From Clostridia bacterium (GTDB taxonomy: Bacteria > Bacillota > Clostridia > Oscillospirales > Acutalibacteraceae), in the NCBI GenBank assembly GCA_017399405.1, contig JAFQCT010000017.1, forward strand, positions 1-64,000: a stretch of DNA of 64,000 nt. The letters are read 5' to 3'. Below are positions 44,123-54,111 of the stretch, piece by piece. Below the pieces are notes generated by a model. The model made no database searches. It was given only the letters and a program-made list of their open reading frames with translations, and was not told where the DNA came from. How positions within the stretch are numbered: the first letter of the stretch is position 1; each line of letters begins with the position of its first letter. A program made the position numbers and the translations under genes.

Positions 44123-44860
44123 GTGATAACATTGGAAAAGCCAAATACATATAAAGCCGCTTTCAAAGCAGCATTTCCACATACCTTACCCGTAATGACA
44201 GGCTATCTTTTTATAGGTATAGCCTTTGGTGTTATGTTTGCAGATAAAGGCTATAACTTTTTATGGGCAGGTCTTATGAGCTTGCTCGTTTATGCAGGTT
44301 CAGGGCAATATCTTGCAGTAAACTTCTTTGACCCATCGGTAAGTCTTTTACAAGTTGCGTTTTTAACATTTATGGTGAATGTTCGTCATATTTTCTACGG
44401 ACTCTCATTACTTGATAAATTCAAGGTGTCAGGTAAGAAAAAGCCTTATATGATATTTTCATTAACTGATGAAACATATTCGTTATACTTCCTTACAAAA
44501 ACACCACCCGGTGTTGATGAAGGTAAGTTTTTGTTTGCTCTTTCTATTCTTGACCAATCCTATTGGATTGTGGGTTCAATGATTGGAGGACTTGCAGGAA
44601 CACTTATCCCATTTGACTCAACGGGCATTGATTTTGCTATGACAGCTTTATTTATAGTAATCTTTGTTGAACAATGGTTAGAAAAGAAAAATCGTTTTCC
44701 TGCAGTTGTGGGAGTGGTAGCAAGTGTAATAAGTCTGATGATTTTTGGTAAGGATAGTTTCATTTTACCATCAATGATTATAATTATGATTGTACTTCTC
44801 TCAAACCACAGAATTGAAGAGAAAAAGAATAAAACAGGGGAGGCAGAAAACAATGAATAA
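44123..44860 (+). CDS. azlC: AzlC-family branched-chain amino acid exporter subunit
   Basis: 245 residues, about seven hydrophobic segments. AFKAAFPHTLPVMTGYLFIG, YAGSGQYLA and NVRHIFYGLSL are AzlC hallmarks. With AzlD it exports leucine and related compounds. The GTG at 44123 is used here; a TTG at 44132 behind GGTGAT is equally possible. The last eight bases overlap azlD. Confidence 0.9.
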   Translation: MITLEKPNTYKAAFKAAFPHTLPVMTGYLFIGIAFGVMFADKGYNFLWAGLMSLLVYAGSGQYLAVNFFDPSVSLLQVAFLTFMVNVRHIFYGLSLLDKFKVSGKKKPYMIFSLTDETYSLYFLTKTPPGVDEGKFLFALSILDQSYWIVGSMIGGLAGTLIPFDSTGIDFAMTALFIVIFVEQWLEKKNRFPAVVGVVASVISLMIFGKDSFILPSMIIIMIVLLSNHRIEEKKNKTGEAENNE

Positions 44861-45197
44861 TCTTCCCATAAGTTTTTGGCGTTCTGTTATTATAATAGTA
44901 TTAGTGGCACTGGTAACTCTTGCTACTCGTGCAATACCATTTGTACTTTTTCCCGAAGGTAAAAAAATTCCAAAAGCAGTTGAATATTTGGGCAAAGTAT
45001 TACCGCCTGCAGTAATAGGTATGCTTGTAGTTTATTGCTTTAAGTCTGTAAATGTGCTTTCATCACCGTTCGGTCTTCCTGAACTGATTGCAGGACTTAC
45101 AGTAGTTGTATTGCACATCTGGAAACGCAATAATCTTTTAAGCATCGGTGCAGGAACAATAATTTATATGATATTAGTTCAAACTGTTTTTGCATAA
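44853..45197 (+). CDS. azlD: AzlD-family branched-chain amino acid exporter subunit
   Basis: 114 residues, three or four hydrophobic segments. LATRAIPFVLFP and VEYLGKVLPPAVIGMLVVY match AzlD. The ATG at 44853 follows GGGGAGG and overlaps the end of azlC, giving coupled translation. Function depends on AzlC. Confidence 0.9.
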   Translation: MNNLPISFWRSVIIIVLVALVTLATRAIPFVLFPEGKKIPKAVEYLGKVLPPAVIGMLVVYCFKSVNVLSSPFGLPELIAGLTVVVLHIWKRNNLLSIGAGTIIYMILVQTVFA

Positions 45198-45558
45198 TTG
45201 AATATTTGTAATCGAAAGCGTCATTCTAAGCCAAGCGAAGAATCTCAATTGAGGCCCTTCAATGCGTTTAGGGTGACATTTTTGTATTATCTATAATAGT
45301 ATACAAACAATAGGAATATTTTTCAAAAAATGTGCATAAAATATGGACAAACAATTAACAAACAAATGACAAAAAGGGGTTGATTTTGTAACCGTTTTGT
45401 AATATTTTAATGATTTTTTAATAATCTTACAAAAAATCACGAGCAAAAACCCGTGAAAACCACAATATATTGTTGTTTTAAGGGGACTAACTGCGGATTA
45501 AGTCAAAAATTAACTCTTGTTTTTGTGAAATATTCACAAAAAATATTTTCAAAAAAAT
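45198..45558. other. Non-coding region after azlD
   Basis: About 360 bases with no gene. It holds a 59-base imperfect palindromic repeat (45220-45278), a weak TCACG/CGTGA hairpin (45437-45456) and two direct TTTTGTAA half-sites (45384-45402) that resemble the operator motif near 51850 and 53298. The rest is AT-rich with no feature I can support. Confidence 0.5.
45220..45278. repeat. MITE-like imperfect palindrome (GTCATTCT...GGGTGAC)
   Basis: Ends GTCA/TGAC, with CTAA/TTAG inside and CTCAATTGAG at the centre. The first half (GTCATTCTAAGC, GCGAAGAATCTC) is nearly the same as 49634-49660, so it belongs to a dispersed family. No coding capacity. Confidence 0.6.
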
Positions 45559-45587
45559 TTGACTTTTTCTTGACGGTTGAATATAAT
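45559..45587 (+). promoter_or_regulatory. Promoter of the 3D-domain protein gene
   Basis: -35 TTGACT (45559-45564), 17-bp spacer, -10 TATAAT (45582-45587). Start of transcription near 45594, leaving about 120 bases of leader. Confidence 0.65.
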
Positions 45588-45613
45588 GTGCAAGGTCACA
45601 AAGCGAGAATAAC

Positions 45614-45698
45614 GGTTGTGCGTTAAGTGAGCCTTAAATGTGCCTTTCAAGGTTATATTGGGGTGAACACTTTGTAAGTAACAAAGGTTGACACAACT
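45614..45698 (+). promoter_or_regulatory. Candidate structured leader RNA before the 3D-domain protein
   Basis: A closing stem (GTTGTG 45615-45620 / CACAAC 45692-45697) encloses a TTAAG/CTTAA hairpin (45623-45637), an unpaired GGGGTGAA (45660-45667) and a CTTTGT/ACAAAG hairpin (45670-45686). The multi-branched fold just upstream of the ribosome site (AGGAG 45705-45709) looks like a riboswitch-type leader. It lacks the core of the c-di-AMP (ydaO) aptamer, which often controls wall hydrolases. Class unknown. Confidence 0.4.
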
Positions 45699-45713
45699 TA
45701 TTAAAGGAGCAGA

Positions 45714-46976
45714 ATGATGATAAACAAAATAAAAGGGTATGCAAAAGCATCTCGTCGTAATGTTATGCGAGTAATGGCACTTATTTTAGCAATTGCTGTT
45801 CTTTGTGCCGGAACTGCTTTCGCTGCCACAAGTGAGACTTATATAGTTGATGTCTATGAAGGCTCACAGGTAACACGAGTAGAAACTTCTTCGGAAGATG
45901 CTTATTCAGTAGTTGCCGAAGCTGATATTAACCTTAGTGAAAATGATAAACTTATCCTTAAAGATTTCATTGTAGGTGAAGACAGCAGAATTATTGTATG
46001 TCGTGCAAGTAATGTTAAGTTCGTTAATGCAGACGGTACAGTAGAAAACATCGTATTCGCAGGAACAGTAGCAGAACTAATTGAACAACAGGGTGTAGTT
46101 CTTTCAGACAAACTCATTTCAAGCGTCAATGTAAAAGCTGTTGTGACAAACGATTTAGAGGTTAAAATCCTTAATTCTTATGACCTTACAATTAATGTTG
46201 ACAATGAAAAGAAGTTTGTAAAATCTACTGCAAAAACAGTAGGTGAATTACTCGCTGAACAGAATATCGTTCTCGATGAGGATGATGAAGTTGTCCCAAC
46301 TGCTGATACTGCACTTTCTAACGAAATGGTTATCGATGTTCTTCGTGTTGAATATGTAACACGCGAGGCAGAAGAAACTATTGAGTTCACATCAACAACA
46401 AAATATTCTTCAGCTATGCTTAAGGGTACTAAAAAGGTAACACAAGAAGGCCAGAATGGTACAAAAACAGTTGTTTATAAAGATAAAGTTGTAAATGGCG
46501 TAGTTGAGTCATCTGAAGTACAGAGCGAAACTGTAACAAAGAAACCTGTTACAAAGATTACAACAGTGGGAACACTTACAAAATCTTCAGGTCTTGGTAA
46601 CTCAAAGATTGAAAAGAATGGCAAGCCTATTTCAGAACTTGTAATGCCATCAAAATACACAATCGGCGAAAACAATATTCCTACAAATTATAAATATAAG
46701 ATTACAGGTCGTGCAGCAGCATATTGCCAGCCGGGCGGAAAAACAGCAACAGGTAAAGCAGTTATGCCAGGTCGTGTAGCAGTTAATCCTAAACAGATTC
46801 CTTATGGTACTGAAATGTGGATTGTATCTAATGATGGTGTTGTTTATGGTTATGCAGTTGCAGAAGATACAGGCGGATTTGCAAAGAAAGGTTACTACAC
46901 AGTTGACCTTTATATGAACAGTAACAAACAGTGTCGTCAATGGGGCGATAGAGGCGTTACAATTTATGTATTATAA
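45714..46976 (+). CDS. Secreted DUF348/G5/3D-domain cell-wall protein
   Basis: 420 residues. A signal peptide (about 1-38, cleavage after AFA) is followed by three ubiquitin-like DUF348 repeats (about 43-85, 100-140, 160-200), a G5 domain (about 215-290) and a C-terminal 3D domain (about 350-420) with the Asp pattern AEDTGG...YTVDLYM. This is the YabE/Rpf-like design of wall-remodelling muralytic proteins. The 3D domain resembles the MltA catalytic core, so lytic transglycosylase activity is likely. Two adjacent ATGs (45714, 45717); the second has better spacing. Confidence 0.87.
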   Translation: MMINKIKGYAKASRRNVMRVMALILAIAVLCAGTAFAATSETYIVDVYEGSQVTRVETSSEDAYSVVAEADINLSENDKLILKDFIVGEDSRIIVCRASNVKFVNADGTVENIVFAGTVAELIEQQGVVLSDKLISSVNVKAVVTNDLEVKILNSYDLTINVDNEKKFVKSTAKTVGELLAEQNIVLDEDDEVVPTADTALSNEMVIDVLRVEYVTREAEETIEFTSTTKYSSAMLKGTKKVTQEGQNGTKTVVYKDKVVNGVVESSEVQSETVTKKPVTKITTVGTLTKSSGLGNSKIEKNGKPISELVMPSKYTIGENNIPTNYKYKITGRAAAYCQPGGKTATGKAVMPGRVAVNPKQIPYGTEMWIVSNDGVVYGYAVAEDTGGFAKKGYYTVDLYMNSNKQCRQWGDRGVTIYVL

Positions 46977-46983
46977 TCGAGAA

Positions 46984-47003
46984 AGAGAGCAGAAATGCTC
47001 TCT
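46984..47003 (+). terminator. Terminator of the 3D-domain protein gene
   Basis: Stem AGAGAGCA / TGCTCTCT with GAAA loop, followed by TTTTTT. Confidence 0.85.
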
Positions 47004-47022
47004 TTTTTTGTTGCCCTGAAAA

Positions 47023-47050
47023 TTGTTTTGTGTTATCATAATAATATAAA
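47023..47050 (+). promoter_or_regulatory. Possible promoter of the NAD(P)HX repair gene
   Basis: -35 TTGTTT (47023-47028), 16-bp spacer, -10 TATAAA (47045-47050). Weak match, but it follows a strong terminator and leads directly to the gene. Confidence 0.4.
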
Positions 47051-47068
47051 CTATGTGGAGTGGATTTA

Positions 47069-48598
47069 ATGCGAGTACTTACAGTTGAAAATACAAGAAA
47101 GTTAGAAACTCTTGCCAACGAAACCGGGATTTCATATTTGCAGTTAATGGAGAATGCAGGCTCATATTGTGCAAGAATAATTCGTAAGACCTTTGAAAAC
47201 ACAAATAAGCGTAATGCTCTTGTTGTTTGTGGCAAAGGTAAAAATGGTGGTGACGGATTTGTAATTGCACGAAAACTCTTTGAAAATGGATATAAAGTTA
47301 ATGTGCTTATGGCTATGGGGCTGCCGACTGATGCAGAATCCTCCGAAATGCTTTCACGAATTCGTGCTATGGGTATAAATATTGCATATTACAATGAAAC
47401 AACTGATAAGTATTTTGAAGACGCACAAATTATTATAGATTGTATTTTTGGTGTAGGCTTTCGTGGTGAGCCTGATATGACAATTACTTCACTTATTACA
47501 AAAATCAATAATTCACCTGCAACGGTTGTAAGTATTGATGTGCCAAGCGGACTCGAAGGCGACAGTAATAAAGCACCAATAAACTCCATTACTGCCGATA
47601 TGACTATCGCTGTACTTGTGTTAAAGCCTGTTCATGTGTTAAAACCATCAATGGAAAAGTGCGGTAAAGTTGTTGTTGCTCCTCTTGCAATTCCCGAAAA
47701 ATGCTATAATCAGGTGAATACAACACTTTTTACAATGAGCGTTGATGAATTAAAACCGTTTTTCAAAAAGCGTGAAACTGATAGTCATAAAGGTACATTC
47801 GGTACTGTACTTGTAATCGGTGGCAGTTACGAAATGCCAAATGCTGTGTATTTTGCATCACAAGGTGCAGTTAATAGCGGTGCAGGACTTGTAAAAGTTG
47901 CGTTTCCGTCAGTAGCATATAATGCAATCGCACCAAAAACATATGAACAGATTTTAATACCTCTTGAAAGCAATAAAAAAGGCAGAATATCGCAGAATGC
48001 AACAAAACGCCTTGAAACTGAACTTAAAAAATGTTCTTGTGTGCTTATAGGTTGCGGAATGGGTAATGATGAAGATACAAAAGCAGTTACTGAATTTGTA
48101 ATTAAAAATGCAGAAGTGCCAATTATTCTTGATGCTGATGGCATAAATTGTCTTAAAGATAACATAAATATAATAGACAGTGCGAAAGTGCCTGTAATTC
48201 TAACACCACATCCAAAAGAAATGTCAAGGATTGCAGGGGTTACTGTAGATGAAATTCAGGAAAATCGAGGTGCAGTTGTAAGTTCTTTTACAAAAGCACA
48301 TAAATCTGTACTCGTACTTAAAGGTGCGTCAACTCTTGTGGGTAGTACTGATTATGATGATATTTATGTGAATTCAACAGGGAATCCGGGAATGGCTACG
48401 GGCGGTAGTGGTGATGTGCTTGGTGGAATAATAGCATCTTTTGTTGCACAAGGCATTGACCCATTCACAAGTGCTGTCGCAGGTGTAAATGTTCACGGTA
48501 TGATAGGGGATAAAGTAACAGAAAAATATTCAATGATGGGCAACACACCAACATTGATGCTTAATGAACTCCCTTTAATACTTAAAAAATTTGAATAG
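47069..48598 (+). CDS. nnr: Bifunctional NAD(P)HX epimerase/dehydratase
   Basis: 509 residues. The N-terminal YjeF_N domain (about 1-210) epimerises R-NAD(P)HX; CGKGKNGGDGFVIARKL and IDVPSGLEGD are its signatures. The C-terminal ribokinase-like domain (about 225-509) is the ADP-dependent dehydratase, with HKGTFGTVLVIGGS and ATGGSGDVLGGIIASF. It repairs hydrated NAD(P)H. The ATG at 47069 follows GGAG; a GTG at 47060 is less likely. The lipoprotein gene follows in 11 bases. Confidence 0.92.
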   Translation: MRVLTVENTRKLETLANETGISYLQLMENAGSYCARIIRKTFENTNKRNALVVCGKGKNGGDGFVIARKLFENGYKVNVLMAMGLPTDAESSEMLSRIRAMGINIAYYNETTDKYFEDAQIIIDCIFGVGFRGEPDMTITSLITKINNSPATVVSIDVPSGLEGDSNKAPINSITADMTIAVLVLKPVHVLKPSMEKCGKVVVAPLAIPEKCYNQVNTTLFTMSVDELKPFFKKRETDSHKGTFGTVLVIGGSYEMPNAVYFASQGAVNSGAGLVKVAFPSVAYNAIAPKTYEQILIPLESNKKGRISQNATKRLETELKKCSCVLIGCGMGNDEDTKAVTEFVIKNAEVPIILDADGINCLKDNINIIDSAKVPVILTPHPKEMSRIAGVTVDEIQENRGAVVSSFTKAHKSVLVLKGASTLVGSTDYDDIYVNSTGNPGMATGGSGDVLGGIIASFVAQGIDPFTSAVAGVNVHGMIGDKVTEKYSMMGNTPTLMLNELPLILKKFE

Positions 48599-48609
48599 GT
48601 AGATTTATT

Positions 48610-49134
48610 ATGAAAAAAATCCTTTGTATTTTCATTTGCATTATTATGCTTGGCGGTTGTAGTGTAGAAAAAATAAAGGAAGTTAAAAAAGAGCCACTGG
48701 AAATCAGTGGCTTTAATACTATAATAAAATCAACATTGAACAATGTGCAGATTTCTGCAAATGCAGAGTATGTGCCGTATAAGAGCCTTAATTTCAAATT
48801 TACTTCGCCTGAAACAGTAAAAGATATGCAAATATTGTGCAGTAATGGCGAATATACTGTAAATATGAACAAATTATCATTTACATTTACAAGTGAAAAA
48901 CTACCATTTAATATGATTTGCAGAACGCTTGAAACTTGTATAAACTCTGTGCAATATGTTTCACCTGAAACTGATACAGAGTTAGATTTACTTGTATTTT
49001 CATATAATGCAGATGGTCACATTTGCAAACTTTATACAGAAAAAGAAACAAGAAATTTTGTTAAACTTTCCGTTGACGGTAACGATTTATTGTTCTTTGA
49101 AAATTTTGAATACAGGGACAAACAGAGTAACTAA
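48610..49134 (+). CDS. Predicted lipoprotein of unknown function
   Basis: 174 residues. MKKILCIFICIIMLGGC is a lipoprotein signal with the lipobox LGGC (Cys17), so the mature protein should be tethered outside the membrane. The mature part alternates beta-like stretches (NAEYVPYKSLNFKFTSPE, YTVNMNKLSFTFTSEKL), reminiscent of a LolA/LppX-like shell, but I do not recognise a family. It follows nnr closely and is probably co-transcribed. Confidence 0.7.
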   Translation: MKKILCIFICIIMLGGCSVEKIKEVKKEPLEISGFNTIIKSTLNNVQISANAEYVPYKSLNFKFTSPETVKDMQILCSNGEYTVNMNKLSFTFTSEKLPFNMICRTLETCINSVQYVSPETDTELDLLVFSYNADGHICKLYTEKETRNFVKLSVDGNDLLFFENFEYRDKQSN

Positions 49135-49161
49135 TACATAAAATGTATTACTCCCCGAAAA

Positions 49162-49201
49162 TTTTACCTTAGATGTTTATTTGTACATTTTATAGGTAAA
49201 A
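49162..49201 (+). promoter_or_regulatory. Inverted repeat upstream of the MazF gene
   Basis: TTTTACC (49162-49168) and GGTAAAA (49195-49201) form a 7-bp inverted repeat with a 26-base middle, 27 bases before the start codon. It could be an operator or a weak stem in the leader. No partner regulator is apparent. Confidence 0.3.
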
Positions 49202-49227
49202 ATAAAATCAAAGGAGTGATACAAAAA

Positions 49228-49572
49228 ATGAATGTAAAACGAGGGGACATATATTACGCTGATTTAAGTCCTGTAGTAGGTTCTGAACAGGGCGGAGTAA
49301 GACCGGTACTTATTGTGCAGAATGATGTGGGCAACAAATACAGCCCAACGGTTATTGCCGCTGCAATTACAAGTCAGCAGGATAAATCACGGTTGCCAAC
49401 CCATATAAGTGTAAACGGAAATGCTTGCGGATTAAGCAAGGATTCCGTTGTGTTGCTTGAACAGGTAAGAACGCTTGATAAACAACGCCTTAAAGAACGA
49501 ATGGGCAATCTTTCAACAACAGATATGAATAAAATCAACAAAGCCTTAACAGTAAGTTTCGGTTTAATATAA
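49228..49572 (+). CDS. MazF/PemK-family endoribonuclease toxin, no adjacent antitoxin
   Basis: 114 residues. [29 protein letters not shown] and ITSQ hold the MazF active-site Arg and Ser/Thr positions; the chain matches Bacillus NdoA in length. The ATG at 49228 follows AAGGAG; the GTG at 49216 overlaps that site. MazF cuts mRNA at short sites. The usual antitoxin gene directly before it is missing: the upstream gene is a lipoprotein and the gap has no small reading frame with an antitoxin look. Confidence 0.88.
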   Translation: MNVKRGDIYYADLSPVVGSEQGGVRPVLIVQNDVGNKYSPTVIAAAITSQQDKSRLPTHISVNGNACGLSKDSVVLLEQVRTLDKQRLKERMGNLSTTDMNKINKALTVSFGLI

Positions 49573-49589
49573 ATACAAATTAAATCTTG

Positions 49590-49665
49590 GCTCCCCTGAA
49601 AGGGGAGCTGTCTGCGTAAGCAGACTGAGGGGTGTCATTCTGAGCGTAGCGAAGAATCTCATAAA
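49590..49665. repeat. Compound palindromic repeat after mazF
   Basis: Hairpin GCTCCCCT / AGGGGAGC (49590-49608), then hairpin GTCTGC / GCAGAC (49610-49625), then TGAGGGG and the GTCATTCTGAGC...GAAGAATCTC motif (49634-49660). The first part has the same two-hairpin-plus-G-rich-tail design as 51771-51819 and 56261-56298. It probably also stops transcription from mazF. Confidence 0.6.
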
Positions 49666-49703
49666 TATAATTATTAAAAATCTATTAATTTTACATAAAA
49701 GAC

Positions 49704-49732
49704 TTGACGATTTGGAAAAAAGTGGCTAAAAT
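49704..49732 (+). promoter_or_regulatory. Promoter of groES-groEL
   Basis: -35 TTGACG (49704-49709), 17-bp spacer, -10 TAAAAT (49727-49732), directly before the CIRCE operator. Confidence 0.7.
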
Positions 49733-49737
49733 ATAAA

Positions 49738-49764
49738 TTAGCACTCGTAACTCGAGAGTGCTAA
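49738..49764 (+). promoter_or_regulatory. CIRCE operator (HrcA site)
   Basis: TTAGCACTC, nine bases, GAGTGCTAA: an exact match to the CIRCE consensus, overlapping the transcription start of groESL. HrcA should repress the operon until heat stress. hrcA itself is not in the window. Confidence 0.95.
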
Positions 49765-49797
49765 AAATCAGTATTTATTATTCTTTTCAGGAGGTAA

Positions 49798-51741
<1,944 letters not shown>

Positions 51742-51742
51742 T

Positions 51743-51819
51743 AATTCGTAATGCGTAATTAAATAATAAAACCTCCCTCTGACGAGGGAGGTGGCAACGC
51801 GTTGGCGTTGACGGAGGGA
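51743..51819. repeat. Dispersed repeats after groEL
   Basis: An inverted copy of the 42184 repeat (TAATTCGTAATGCGTAATTA, 51743-51762) is followed by hairpin ACCTCCCTC / GAGGGAGGT (51771-51792), hairpin CAACGC / GCGTTG (51795-51810) and the G-rich tail GGAGGGAG. The two-hairpin unit has the same architecture as 49590-49633. Confidence 0.6.
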
Positions 51820-51847
51820 GAGATTAAATCTTTTCCTCCGTTTTTAT
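51811..51847 (+). terminator. Terminator of groESL
   Basis: Stem ACGGAGG / CCTCCGT with inner AGAT/ATCT pairing, followed by TTTTATTTTT. Its left arm is the tail of the dispersed repeat, so the repeat seems to supply the terminator. Confidence 0.7.
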
Positions 51848-51849
51848 TT

Positions 51850-51910
51850 TTGTAACCATTATTACAATTTTGTAATATTAATTGACAAACAAAATATAAA
51901 ATAGTATTTT
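51850..51910 (+). promoter_or_regulatory. Operator-like palindrome and promoter before the 52028 gene
   Basis: TTGTAA, six bases, TTACAA, two bases, TTGTAA (51850-51875); ATTACAA-TT-TTGTAAT is a perfect 7-2-7 palindrome. It lies five bases before -35 TTGACA (51882-51887), 17-bp spacer, -10 TATTTT (51905-51910). The motif recurs almost unchanged at 53298. A second possible promoter is TTGCGA (51977-51982) / TATAAT (52000-52005). Confidence 0.55.
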
Positions 51911-52027
51911 AAAATTATGAAAACGGATTGCTTTCTTGCATTTTTACATAAAAAATAAGCAGTTTTACAATTCCTTTTGCGAAAAATCCAATTTAATTCT
52001 ATAATAAATTAAAAAGGAGTGCAAATT

Positions 52028-53206
52028 ATGAAACCAAAACTCAAACTTGAAATGAAAGAAAAATTGTTTATTGCATCAATAATGATTTATATTGCTTCAT
52101 TGGTTTTGCTCATGGGGCTAGGTCCTGGTGTTTTTACAGGTATCTGGTGGATTGGCGTGTTTGCGAATAGTCAGCCGTTTTCGGTTATTTCAACACTCAT
52201 AATAGGTGTGATTATGATTTTATTTACTTACCTTGCACGAAAAGTAAGTATAAACTTTATTTATATTGTCAGAGGTATTTTGGTTTTATTGGCAATATTA
52301 AACGCTTTCTTTATAGGTTGGGAGCCTATTTCCTGCTCAATTTATTTTATAGCAACAGTAGCACTACTTGTAATGACATTTATTAAAGATAATGAATATG
52401 TAATCGTAACTGACCTTACACAAGCGGAAAAAGAAAACATCGAGAAAGAAAACAGAAGAGAAAGAAAACACGAAATAGTAGGAAGTATTTTGAGTTTTAC
52501 AATTATACCAATTGTGGTATTCTTTTTAGTCGTTTTAGCTTCTTCGCCTTTCCATGAATCAAACTATGACGAACTCAAAAATCGCTATCGCGTAGATTTG
52601 CCAAGCGAAATGGCAACAGAAGAACAATGCAATGTATTTTTAGCAACTATTGATAATTATGAAAACTATAATGGCTCAGGCTATTGGTGGAATGATGGTG
52701 AATGGACTGTTGATACTGAGTTAATTGGCAAAATGCTAAAATCTAACAGTAATTCCGACGACTATTGGATGATTGGTGACGATATTGACATTATCTATCA
52801 TTTGTTCTATGACGATTGGGATAATGTAGCTGACGACTACATACTTATCCGTAGTGATTATAAATTCCCTGACCCTTCAACCGCAAATGTGACAAAAATC
52901 CTTTTCGGTTATAACAAAGACAGAGAAATTGAGTTGACCGAAAAAGAAATAGAAGAAATCCACGGATTTATAATGGGATATAATTATGATGAGAGTAAGA
53001 CTCAATATTATGATGAAGAATATTTTGAAGATTCAACAACATTTGATATTTTGTGGTATTTTGAAGATGAAAAAGCTCTCCGTTATGAATACGGTGATAT
53101 AATAAAAACTACCGATGGTAAATATTATTTAAGGTCTGCTTCGACAGATTATATTAGCTATACACTTTCTGGCGAAATCTGTGAAAAATTAGATAAAGTG
53201 TGGTAA
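52028..53206 (+). CDS. Membrane protein of unknown function with large soluble C-domain
   Basis: 392 residues. Five hydrophobic segments (about 12-32, 52-71, 76-96, 101-119, 151-171) precede a hydrophilic, Asp/Glu/Tyr-rich domain of 220 residues that probably lies outside the cell. A charged linker (about 130-150) joins the fourth and fifth segments. I do not recognise a family. AAGGAG precedes the ATG. It is a single-gene unit with the same operator and terminator as the next operon, which suggests shared control. Confidence 0.65.
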   Translation: MKPKLKLEMKEKLFIASIMIYIASLVLLMGLGPGVFTGIWWIGVFANSQPFSVISTLIIGVIMILFTYLARKVSINFIYIVRGILVLLAILNAFFIGWEPISCSIYFIATVALLVMTFIKDNEYVIVTDLTQAEKENIEKENRRERKHEIVGSILSFTIIPIVVFFLVVLASSPFHESNYDELKNRYRVDLPSEMATEEQCNVFLATIDNYENYNGSGYWWNDGEWTVDTELIGKMLKSNSNSDDYWMIGDDIDIIYHLFYDDWDNVADDYILIRSDYKFPDPSTANVTKILFGYNKDREIELTEKEIEEIHGFIMGYNYDESKTQYYDEEYFEDSTTFDILWYFEDEKALRYEYGDIIKTTDGKYYLRSASTDYISYTLSGEICEKLDKVW

Positions 53207-53218
53207 AACACAAACAAA

Positions 53219-53242
53219 AACGCACATCAACTGATGTGCGTT
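53219..53242 (+). terminator. Terminator after the 52028 gene (copy 1 of 2)
   Basis: Stem AACGCACATC / GATGTGCGTT with AACT loop, followed by AATTTTTT. An identical hairpin and flank recurs at 56322. Confidence 0.85.
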
Positions 53243-53297
53243 AATTTTTTATACCTAATTATATATCAAAACAATAACTAATGTTTTCATTTTTCTT

Positions 53298-53378
53298 TTG
53301 TAACTATTATTACAATATTGTAATTTTTCTGTTTTTCGATAAAATTTTATTGACAAACGATAAAATCAATGCTATCTT
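53298..53378 (+). promoter_or_regulatory. Second copy of the operator-like palindrome, with promoter
   Basis: TTGTAA, CTATTA, TTACAA, TA, TTGTAA (53298-53323), differing from the 51850 copy at two bases of 27. -35 TTGACA (53350-53355), 17-bp spacer, -10 TATCTT (53373-53378). The operator-to-35 distance is 26 bases here versus six at the first copy. Confidence 0.55.
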
Positions 53379-53415
53379 AAAGAAAAAACCACTTTTTTCT
53401 AACAGAGGTATAAAT

Positions 53416-53859
53416 ATGCAACGAAAAAACCGTTCATTAAAACTTTCAATAGCGTTTACAACATTTTTTACCATATCCTTGGCATTTCTTACAGTTTCAG
53501 CACCTTGGTCTGTAGGTATAATCTGTAAGATATTCAAACATGAGCATTTAACAGATTTTTTAATTTTTATGACATATCTTGCAATCCCGGCAGGGTGGGG
53601 TGCGTTGGTATTACTCTATAAAATATTATTTAATGTCCGCGATAAAAAAGTTTTTATAGATGATAATGTAAAATATCTCACAGCACTTTCGTGGTTGTGC
53701 TTTTATGTAGGTATTGTCAGTATAGTTGGTGCTATAAACTTTGTTGCATTTGTACTGGTATCATTGGCGGCATTATTTATAGGACTTATAGTACGCGTAG
53801 TGCGAAATATCATCGAAGAAGCAATCGAACTTAAAGAAGATAACGACTTAACAATATGA
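53416..53859 (+). CDS. DUF2975 family membrane protein
   Basis: 147 residues with four hydrophobic segments. VFIDDNVKYLTALSWLCF and the C-terminal RNIIEEAIELKEDNDLTI are the characteristic pieces of DUF2975 (YoaS-like) proteins. AGAGGT precedes the ATG at 53416. These proteins are usually followed by a small XRE regulator, as here (11-base gap). Role unknown; it may sense membrane state or cell-envelope signals. Confidence 0.85.
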   Translation: MQRKNRSLKLSIAFTTFFTISLAFLTVSAPWSVGIICKIFKHEHLTDFLIFMTYLAIPAGWGALVLLYKILFNVRDKKVFIDDNVKYLTALSWLCFYVGIVSIVGAINFVAFVLVSLAALFIGLIVRVVRNIIEEAIELKEDNDLTI

Positions 53860-53869
53860 GGTGATGTAT

Positions 53870-54109
53870 ATGGCAATAAAAGTTAATCTTGATATGGCTC
53901 TTGCAAGAGCCAAAATGACATCTGGCGAATTAGCAGAAAAAGTAGGAATTACTCAGGCAAATTTATCAATTCTTAAAACAGGCAAAGCAAAGGCAGTGCG
54001 CTTTTCAACGCTGGAGGCAATCTGTCGCGAATTGGATTGTCAACCCGGCGATATTCTTGAATACACAGAGGGTGCAAACCTTACCCTTATTAACACCAAG
54101 GAGGCGTAA
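53870..54109 (+). CDS. XRE-family regulator, YozG-like
   Basis: 79 residues, nearly all helix-turn-helix: MTSGELAEKVGITQANLSI then FSTLEAICRELDCQPGDILEY, the Cro/CI-like pattern of YozG. GAGGTG precedes the ATG at 53870; upstream in-frame starts (53861, 53864) overlap that site. It is the likeliest candidate to bind the shared palindrome, but this is inference. The gene ends in AAGGAGGCGTAA, so its last codons provide the ribosome site for the next gene. Confidence 0.88.
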   Translation: MAIKVNLDMALARAKMTSGELAEKVGITQANLSILKTGKAKAVRFSTLEAICRELDCQPGDILEYTEGANLTLINTKEA

Positions 54110-54111
54110 TC

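Noticed and set aside
45594-45713. c-di-AMP (ydaO) riboswitch before the 3D-domain gene
   Set aside because: The gene type fits and GGGGTGAA is present, but the other conserved core segments are missing and the element is too short.
48610-49134. Antitoxin for the MazF gene
   Set aside because: The product has a lipoprotein signal and no DNA-binding or MazE-like features.
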